Notes under the pieces: model-generated
What the model saw: the letters and a program-made list of their open reading frames with translations, nothing else
The model's database searches: none
What the model was told of the DNA's origin: nothing
Made by a program: the position numbers and the translations under genes
In this document: piece by piece, positions 27,293-31,618 of the stretch
Layout of the letters: every line of letters starts with the position of its first letter
How positions within the stretch are numbered: position 1 is the stretch's first letter
Source of the DNA: Cellulomonas sp.
GTDB taxonomy: Bacteria; Actinomycetota; Actinomycetes; Actinomycetales; Cellulomonadaceae
Direction: 5' to 3'
Assembly: GCA_027451305.1 (NCBI GenBank)
Contig: DAIDJQ010000018.1
Location: 1-31,618 of the forward strand
Length of the DNA stretch: 31,618 nucleotides

Positions 27293-27298
27293 TAGGCT
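27293..27298 (+). promoter_or_regulatory. Candidate -10 box of the rimP-nusA-ylxR-infB operon
   Basis: TAGGCT lies 50 nt before the rimP ATG in the 112-bp divergent gap. It matches TAnnnT and the TAGxCT form seen before proS and ylxR. No clear -35 hexamer is present. Confidence 0.35.
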
Positions 27299-27348
27299 GG
27301 TCCGGCACATCGCAGGGTGGGCGTACGGGACGGAGAGCGGAGGCGGAG

Positions 27349-27960
27349 ATGGCGGCGGCAGCCCCGGAGCGGGTGCGTCAGCTGGTCGCACCCGCCGTGG
27401 CGCAGGCGGGCTTGGTGCTCGAGGACGTCGCCGTGGTCGGCAGCGGTCCGCGCACGGTGGTCCGGGTCACGGTCGACGTCGACGAGGACGACCCGGGCGA
27501 GCTCGACCTGGACCGGGTGGCGCTCGTGCACCAGGCGGTGTCCGCGGCGCTGGACGCCGCGGACGTGCCGTCCGGGCCGTACACGCTGGAGGTCACCAGC
27601 CCCGGTGTGTCCCGGCCGCTCACGCAGCGCCGGCACTACGTCCGCGCACTCGGGCGGACTGTGCGGCTCCGGCTCGACGACGGGTCGGAGGTGGTCGGCC
27701 GGCTCGACGGGGTGAAGGGGTCGGCGGAGGACCCCGTCGCGGTGGTGGTGCCGGTGACCTCGCCCGGCAAGGGTCGCCGGCCGGTGGTCGGTCCGCCGCA
27801 GCAGGTGGCGCTGCAGCGGGTGGTCGACGGTCGGGTCGAGGTGGACCTGCACGGGCTGGGGCCGGTGGAGGATGCGGAGCCCGGGCAGGAGCCAGGGGCT
27901 GGGGACGAGCTGCACGGGACGGGCCCGGACGACGGGGACGACGAGCGAGGGGAGGCGTGA
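27349..27960 (+). CDS. rimP: Ribosome maturation factor RimP
   Basis: A 203-residue RimP, needed for 30S maturation. The N-terminal alpha/beta domain carries [19 protein letters not shown] and the [16 protein letters not shown] motif (here [20 protein letters not shown]), followed by the Sm-like C-terminal domain ([20 protein letters not shown]). The last 35 residues are Asp/Glu/Gly-rich. The ATG at 27349 is chosen because GGAGG at 27339-27343 lies 5 nt upstream and the product fits the family N-terminus. The nusA GTG follows the stop by 1 nt. Confidence 0.95.
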   Translation: MAAAAPERVRQLVAPAVAQAGLVLEDVAVVGSGPRTVVRVTVDVDEDDPGELDLDRVALVHQAVSAALDAADVPSGPYTLEVTSPGVSRPLTQRRHYVRALGRTVRLRLDDGSEVVGRLDGVKGSAEDPVAVVVPVTSPGKGRRPVVGPPQQVALQRVVDGRVEVDLHGLGPVEDAEPGQEPGAGDELHGTGPDDGDDERGEA

Positions 27961-27961
27961 C

Positions 27962-29020
27962 GTGGACATCGACATGCAGGCGCTGCGACTGATCGAGCGG
28001 GAGCGGGACATCAGCCTCGACGTGCTCGTCGAGGCCATCGAGCAGGCATTGCTCTCGGCATACCACCGGACCCCGGGGGCGTACCCGCGGGCCCGGGTGG
28101 AGGTGGACCGCAAGAGCGGGCACGTGACCGTGTGGGCGCGCGAACCGCTGCCTGCGCCGACCCCCGATCCGACCGAGGACGAGGACGCGACCCCGGCCCC
28201 CGTCGAGCTCGGGCCGGAGTTCGAGCACACCCCGGCCGGATTCGGCCGCATCGCGACGTCGACGGCCCGGCAGGTGATCGTCCAGCGGCTGCGGGACGCC
28301 GAGGACGACGCCGTGCTCGGCGCCTTCCGGGGCAAGGAGGGCGAGGTCGTCGGCGGGGTGATCCAGCAGGGCCGCGACCCGCGCAACGTGCTGGTGGACA
28401 TCGGCGGCACGGAGGCCGTGCTGCCGGCGCACGAGCAGGTGCCCACCGAGCAGTACGTGCACGGCGAGCGCATCCGCGGCTACGTGCTCGAGGTGGCCCG
28501 CGGCATGCGCGGCCCGCAGGTGACGTTGTCCCGTACCCACCCCGGCCTGGTGCGCAAGCTGTTCGCGCTCGAGGTGCCCGAGGTGGCCGACGGCACGGTC
28601 GAGATCACCGCGATCGCCCGCGAGGCGGGGCACCGCACCAAGATGGCGGTCCGCGCCACCGTGCCCGGCGTGAACGCCAAGGGCGCCTGCATCGGTCCGC
28701 TCGGCGGCCGAGTCCGCGCCGTCATGGCGGAGCTGCACGGGGAGAAGATCGACATCGTCGACCACTCCGACGACCCGGCGGAGATGGTGGCCAATGCGCT
28801 GTCCCCCGCGCGGGTCCTCTCGGTGACGATCGTCGACCCGGTGGCCCGCGCCGCGCGCGTCGTCGTGCCGGACTACCAGCTCTCGCTGGCGATCGGCAAG
28901 GAAGGCCAGAACGCCCGGCTCGCCGCCAAGCTGACGGGGTGGCGGATCGACATCCGCTCCGACTCGGAGCCTGCCGCGGGAGCTGCAGCGGGGCAGCCGG
29001 GTGCCGCCGACGAACGCTGA
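27962..29020 (+). CDS. nusA: Transcription termination/antitermination factor NusA
   Basis: A 352-residue NusA that binds RNA polymerase and nascent RNA. The N-terminal polymerase-binding domain ([20 protein letters not shown]) is followed by an S1 domain (about 130-200, [19 protein letters not shown]) and two KH domains ([21 protein letters not shown], then [20 protein letters not shown]). It ends after KH2 and lacks the acidic repeats of E. coli NusA, as in other actinobacteria. Residues 60-85 are Pro/Glu/Asp-rich. GTG 27962 is 6 nt after GGGGAGG; ATG 27974 is a possible alternative. Confidence 0.97.
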   Translation: MDIDMQALRLIERERDISLDVLVEAIEQALLSAYHRTPGAYPRARVEVDRKSGHVTVWAREPLPAPTPDPTEDEDATPAPVELGPEFEHTPAGFGRIATSTARQVIVQRLRDAEDDAVLGAFRGKEGEVVGGVIQQGRDPRNVLVDIGGTEAVLPAHEQVPTEQYVHGERIRGYVLEVARGMRGPQVTLSRTHPGLVRKLFALEVPEVADGTVEITAIAREAGHRTKMAVRATVPGVNAKGACIGPLGGRVRAVMAELHGEKIDIVDHSDDPAEMVANALSPARVLSVTIVDPVARAARVVVPDYQLSLAIGKEGQNARLAAKLTGWRIDIRSDSEPAAGAAAGQPGAADER

Positions 29021-29080
29021 CGACAGCCCCTCGCGGAGCGACCGTCCCGCCGGGCCCGCCGTTGCGGAGCCCGTCCGGGG

Positions 29081-29090
29081 TAGACTTGCC
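29081..29090 (+). promoter_or_regulatory. TAGACTTGCC box before ylxR
   Basis: This 10-mer shares AGACTTGCC with the box before the rplS leader (1948-1956). TAGACT is a good -10 match, but a start near 29093 would lie inside ylxR (ATG at 29091), so it would serve infB and its leader, not ylxR translation. No matching -35 is seen. Confidence 0.3.
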
Positions 29091-29432
29091 ATGCCAGGGC
29101 GGCGCGCCCGGCATCCCTCGTCCTCCGGTGCGGGCTCAGGCCCGCTCCGGACGTGCGTCGGCTGTCGCGCGACGGCTCCCCGGTACACCCTGCTGAGGGT
29201 GGTCGCCCGCACCACCGGGACCGGAACGTCGGTCCTCGTGGTCGACAGCGGCCGCCGGATGCCGGGACGGGGTGCTTGGCTGCACCCCGATCCGCACTGT
29301 CTCGAGCTCGCCGAACGTCGGCGTGCGTTCGGGCGGGCCCTGCGAGTGCCGGGTCTGCTGGACGTCACCGTCGTCCGCCGTCATCTCGAGCGGTCGGAGC
29401 ACGACTCCGCCGGGCCGGTCCCGGCGGGGTGA
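29091..29432 (+). CDS. ylxR: YlxR family RNA-binding protein
   Basis: A 113-residue YlxR (DUF448) protein. The family motif RTCVGCRATAPRYTLLRVVA begins at about residue 19, and the later GRRMPGRGAWLHPDPHCLEL holds the conserved GRGA(W/Y)LH segment. In Bacillus, YlxR has been described as an RNase P modulator; a role in RNA processing is plausible here. It stands between nusA and infB, as is usual. ATG 29091 gives normal length; GTG 29001 would overlap nusA by 20 nt and add a low-complexity segment. No strong ribosome-binding site precedes the ATG, so the start is the least certain part. Confidence 0.88.
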   Translation: MPGRRARHPSSSGAGSGPLRTCVGCRATAPRYTLLRVVARTTGTGTSVLVVDSGRRMPGRGAWLHPDPHCLELAERRRAFGRALRVPGLLDVTVVRRHLERSEHDSAGPVPAG

Positions 29433-29442
29433 ACCACCGTCG

Positions 29443-29496
29443 ATGAGGAAAGCGGGTCAGGAAGCCGATGGCTGCCCGATGAGCGCGCACCGATGA
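29443..29496 (+). CDS. Possible 17-codon leader ORF upstream of infB
   Basis: ATG 29443 opens 10 nt after the ylxR stop and reads MRKAGQEADGCPMSAHR to TGA at 29494-29496. The last five codons coincide with the first of three 5-codon mini-ORFs. There is no clear ribosome-binding site, but the proximity to the ylxR stop would allow reinitiation. Whether it is translated is unknown. Confidence 0.35.
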   Translation: MRKAGQEADGCPMSAHR

Positions 29497-29524
29497 GTGC
29501 CCAGCTATGAGTCCCCAGCACTAA
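29479..29524 (+). promoter_or_regulatory. Three ATGA-linked 5-codon mini-ORFs in the infB leader
   Basis: Mini-ORFs at 29479-29496 (MSAHR), 29493-29510 (MSAQL) and 29507-29524 (MSPQH) each start 14 nt after the last. Each stop TGA overlaps the next ATG as ATGA; the third ends TAA. The DNA unit is roughly ATGAGYSCSCASC. Because 14 is not a multiple of three, each lies in a new frame, so ribosomes could pass along by termination-reinitiation toward infB, 42 nt downstream. Function is inferred; the overlaps themselves are plainly visible. Confidence 0.55.
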
Positions 29525-29527
29525 CGA

Positions 29528-29562
29528 CGGTCCGACCTGTCCCGGGCGGACCGAGACAGGAG
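29528..29562 (+). promoter_or_regulatory. Hairpin with loop complementary to the infB ribosome-binding region
   Basis: CGGTCCG (29528-29534) pairs with CGGACCG (29547-29553), leaving a 12-nt loop. CCTGTC in the loop (29536-29541) is the exact complement of GACAGG (29555-29560), which overlaps the AGGAG ribosome-binding site (29558-29562) of infB. The two pairings compete or form a pseudoknot, so the site could switch between open and hidden. Regulatory meaning is inferred. Confidence 0.5.
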
Positions 29563-29566
29563 AGAT

Positions 29567-31618
29567 GTGCCCAAGGTCCGCGTCTACGAGCTCGCCAAGG
29601 AGCTCGGGGTCGACAGCAAGGCCATCATGACCAAGCTCAACGAGCTGGGGGAGTTCGTTAGATCTCCCTCCTCGACCATCGAGCCCCCGGTCGTGCGCAA
29701 GCTGCGCGACACCTATCCCGCGCCGAGCGCGGCTTCTGCCGCACCTGCGGCACCGGCGCGCCCCGCCGCCCGTCCGGCCGCCCCCGCGCCGGCCCCGGTC
29801 GCGGCCCCTGTGCCCGTGGCACCCGAACCGAGCCCCGCTCCCGCCCCGGTCGCGGCCGCACCCGCCGCCCCCGTCGCGGTGGCGCCGACCGTTCCGGCTC
29901 CCGCTCGCCCGGCCTCTCCCACCCCGGGCGCACGCCCGGCGGCCCGGCCGTCCGCCCCGGCCCCGGCCCCGGCACAGTCCTCTGCCCGCCCCGGCGGTCC
30001 GGCGCGCCCGGGCTCGGCCGCACCGTCCGCGCGGCCGCAGGGCCGCCCCGGCAACAACCCCTTCGCGCCATCTCAGGGGATGCCGCGTCAGGGCGAGCGC
30101 TCCGGCGGCCCGCGCCCGGGCGGTCCCCGTCCCGGCAACAACCCGTTCGCGCCGTCCCAGGGCATGCCCCGGCCCGGTGAGCGGCGTGCCGAGGGTGCGC
30201 CCGCTGCTGCCGCCGCCGGCGATCGTCCGGGCGGTCCTCGTCCGGCCGGTCCGCGTCCCGGTGGTCCGCGCCCCAACCCGGGCATGATGCCCGGCCGCAC
30301 GTCCAGCGGTGTGGGCCGCCCCGGTGAGCGTCCCGCGCCGGCCGGCCGTGGTGCCGGCCGTGGTGGGCCCGGGGCCCGTCCCGGTGCCCCGGGTGGTGCG
30401 CCCGGTGCCGGTGGTGGCTTCGGCGGCCGTCCGGGTGCCGGCGGCCGCGGTGGCGGTGCTGGTCGCGGCAGCACGCAGGGCGCCTTCGGGCGTGCCGGCG
30501 GGCGTCCCGTCCGCGGACGGAAGTCCAAGCGCGCGAAGCGCCAGGAGTTCGAGCAGATGCAGGCGCCGTCGCTGGGCGGCGTGTCCGTCCCGCGCGGCAA
30601 CGGCACCACCGTGGTACGGCTGCGGCACGGCTCGTCGCTGAACGACTTCGCCGACAAGATCGACGCCAACCCCGCCTCGCTGGTCACCGTGCTGTTCCAC
30701 CTCGGCGAGATGGCCACGGCGACGCAGTCGCTCGACGAGGACACCTTCGCCGCGCTGGGCACCGAGCTCGGCTACGTGGTGGAGATGGTCTCGGCCGAGG
30801 AGGAGGACCGCGAGCTGCTCGGGTCCTTCGACATCGACCTCGAGGCGGAGGAGGCTGCGGAGTCCGACGAGGACCTCGAGGCGCGTCCCCCGGTGGTCAC
30901 CGTCATGGGTCACGTCGACCACGGCAAGACCAAGCTGCTGGACGCGATCCGCTCCACCGACGTGGTGGCGGGCGAGGCCGGCGGCATCACCCAGCACATC
31001 GGCGCCTACCAGGTGCGCACCGAGCACGAGGGTGTCGACCGGGCCATCACGTTCATCGACACCCCGGGCCACGAGGCGTTCACCGCCATGCGTGCCCGTG
31101 GCGCGCAGGTCACCGACATCGCGATCCTCGTGGTGGCGGCCGACGACGGCGTGATGCCCCAGACGATCGAGGCGCTGAACCACGCGCAGGCGGCAGGCGT
31201 GCCGATCGTCGTCGCGGTGAACAAGGTGGACAAGGAGGGGGCCAACCCCGCCAAGATCCGCCAGCAGCTCACGGAGTACAACCTCGTGGCCGAGGAGTAC
31301 GGCGGCGACACGATGTTCGTCGACGTCTCCGCCAAGCAGCGGACCGGCATCGACGAGCTGCTCGAGGCGGTCCTGCTCACCGCGGACGCCGCACTCGACC
31401 TGCGGGCGAACCCGAACAAGGACGCCCGTGGCGTCGCGATCGAGGCCAACCTCGACCGTGGCCGCGGAGCCGTCGCCACCGTGCTGGTCCAGTCCGGCAC
31501 GCTGCACGTCGGCGACGCGATCGTCGCAGGCACGGCCCACGGCCGCGTCCGGGCGATGTTCGACGAGCACGGCGACAACGTCACCGAGGCGGGCCCCGCC
31601 CGGCCGGTGATGGTGCTG
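29567..31618 (+). CDS. infB: Translation initiation factor IF-2 (cut by window end)
   Basis: The first 684 codons of IF-2. The GTG at 29567 starts [20 protein letters not shown], the IF2_N domain (residues 1-52). Residues 55-320 are a Pro/Ala/Gly/Arg-rich disordered linker with a duplicated [14 protein letters not shown] unit. A second short IF2_N-like segment ([20 protein letters not shown]) precedes the GTPase domain, whose P-loop GHVDHGKT is at 448-455, with DTPGHE and NKVD following. The window ends in domain II ([20 protein letters not shown]); full actinobacterial IF-2 has about 900-1000 residues. AGGAG lies 4 nt before the start. The leader carries mini-ORFs and a hairpin. Confidence 0.97.
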   Translation, partial: MPKVRVYELAKELGVDSKAIMTKLNELGEFVRSPSSTIEPPVVRKLRDTYPAPSAASAAPAAPARPAARPAAPAPAPVAAPVPVAPEPSPAPAPVAAAPAAPVAVAPTVPAPARPASPTPGARPAARPSAPAPAPAQSSARPGGPARPGSAAPSARPQGRPGNNPFAPSQGMPRQGERSGGPRPGGPRPGNNPFAPSQGMPRPGERRAEGAPAAAAAGDRPGGPRPAGPRPGGPRPNPGMMPGRTSSGVGRPGERPAPAGRGAGRGGPGARPGAPGGAPGAGGGFGGRPGAGGRGGGAGRGSTQGAFGRAGGRPVRGRKSKRAKRQEFEQMQAPSLGGVSVPRGNGTTVVRLRHGSSLNDFADKIDANPASLVTVLFHLGEMATATQSLDEDTFAALGTELGYVVEMVSAEEEDRELLGSFDIDLEAEEAAESDEDLEARPPVVTVMGHVDHGKTKLLDAIRSTDVVAGEAGGITQHIGAYQVRTEHEGVDRAITFIDTPGHEAFTAMRARGAQVTDIAILVVAADDGVMPQTIEALNHAQAAGVPIVVAVNKVDKEGANPAKIRQQLTEYNLVAEEYGGDTMFVDVSAKQRTGIDELLEAVLLTADAALDLRANPNKDARGVAIEANLDRGRGAVATVLVQSGTLHVGDAIVAGTAHGRVRAMFDEHGDNVTEAGPARPVMVL
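30046..30183 (+). repeat. Imperfect 84-nt in-frame duplication in the IF-2 linker
   Basis: The codons for [14 protein letters not shown] occur twice, starting near 30046 and 30130, 84 nt (28 residues) apart, with mainly third-position differences (CCCTTCGCGCCATCT versus CCGTTCGCGCCGTCC). The differences suggest an old duplication kept by selection on the protein or repeated by slippage. Confidence 0.8.

Noticed and set aside
29528..29560. A fully formed H-type pseudoknot at the infB site
   Set aside because: The two stems would be joined by a single nucleotide across a 7-bp stem, which is sterically unlikely; competing structures are favoured.
1..31618. CRISPR arrays, tRNA/rRNA genes, insertion sequences, toxin-antitoxin or defence cassettes
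   Set aside because: No regularly spaced long repeats, cloverleaf sequences, transposase motifs or terminal inverted repeats were found; the content is core housekeeping.

Overview
This is a very GC-rich chromosomal segment of an actinobacterium. Gene content, gene order and the many GTG starts fit the Micrococcales, and Cellulomonas or a close relative is my best guess; that is inference, with no marker-gene comparison. Most of the window is a conserved core: end of rpsP, a KH-domain protein, rimM, trmD, rplS, lepB, rnhB, a DUF2469 gene, yraN, comM/yifB, dprA, xerC, a WhiG/FliA-type sigma gene, an M23-like peptidase (minus strand), rpsB, tsf, pyrH, frr, cdsA, rlmN, a DivIVA-domain gene, dxr, an FAD oxidoreductase (minus), a site-2 protease, ispG, a GNAT protein, a Fpg/MutM-type glycosylase (minus), proS, a ferritin-like lipoprotein (minus), rimP, nusA, ylxR, and infB cut by the window end.

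Region 1 (1-4800) handles ribosome and tRNA maturation: S16, the KH protein, RimM, TrmD and, after a structured leader, L19. A strong hairpin then separates signal peptidase, RNase HII and DUF2469. Region 2 (4960-10050) is a tightly coupled set for DNA uptake and recombination (yraN, comM, dprA, xerC) ending in the sigma gene. Region 3 (10060-18000) holds the M23-like gene, then rpsB-tsf, then pyrH-frr-cdsA-rlmN-DivIVA-dxr with ATGA or GTGA overlaps. Region 4 (18000-23250) joins isoprenoid synthesis (dxr, ispG) to membrane proteolysis. Region 5 (23300-31618) has mutM, proS, the lipoprotein, and the rimP-nusA-ylxR-infB operon.

Two observations stand out. The sigma gene has an in-frame TAG (9920-9922) where family members have the first Tyr of an LYYYEG motif; the remaining 42 codons, encoding the region 4.2 helix-turn-helix, are perfectly preserved behind it. 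The leader of infB contains three successive 5-codon mini-ORFs spaced exactly 14 nt apart, each linked to the next by an ATGA overlap, followed at once by a hairpin whose loop is complementary to the infB ribosome-binding region. A multi-branched leader before rplS is also worth attention. No tRNA, rRNA, CRISPR array, insertion sequence or prophage was seen.
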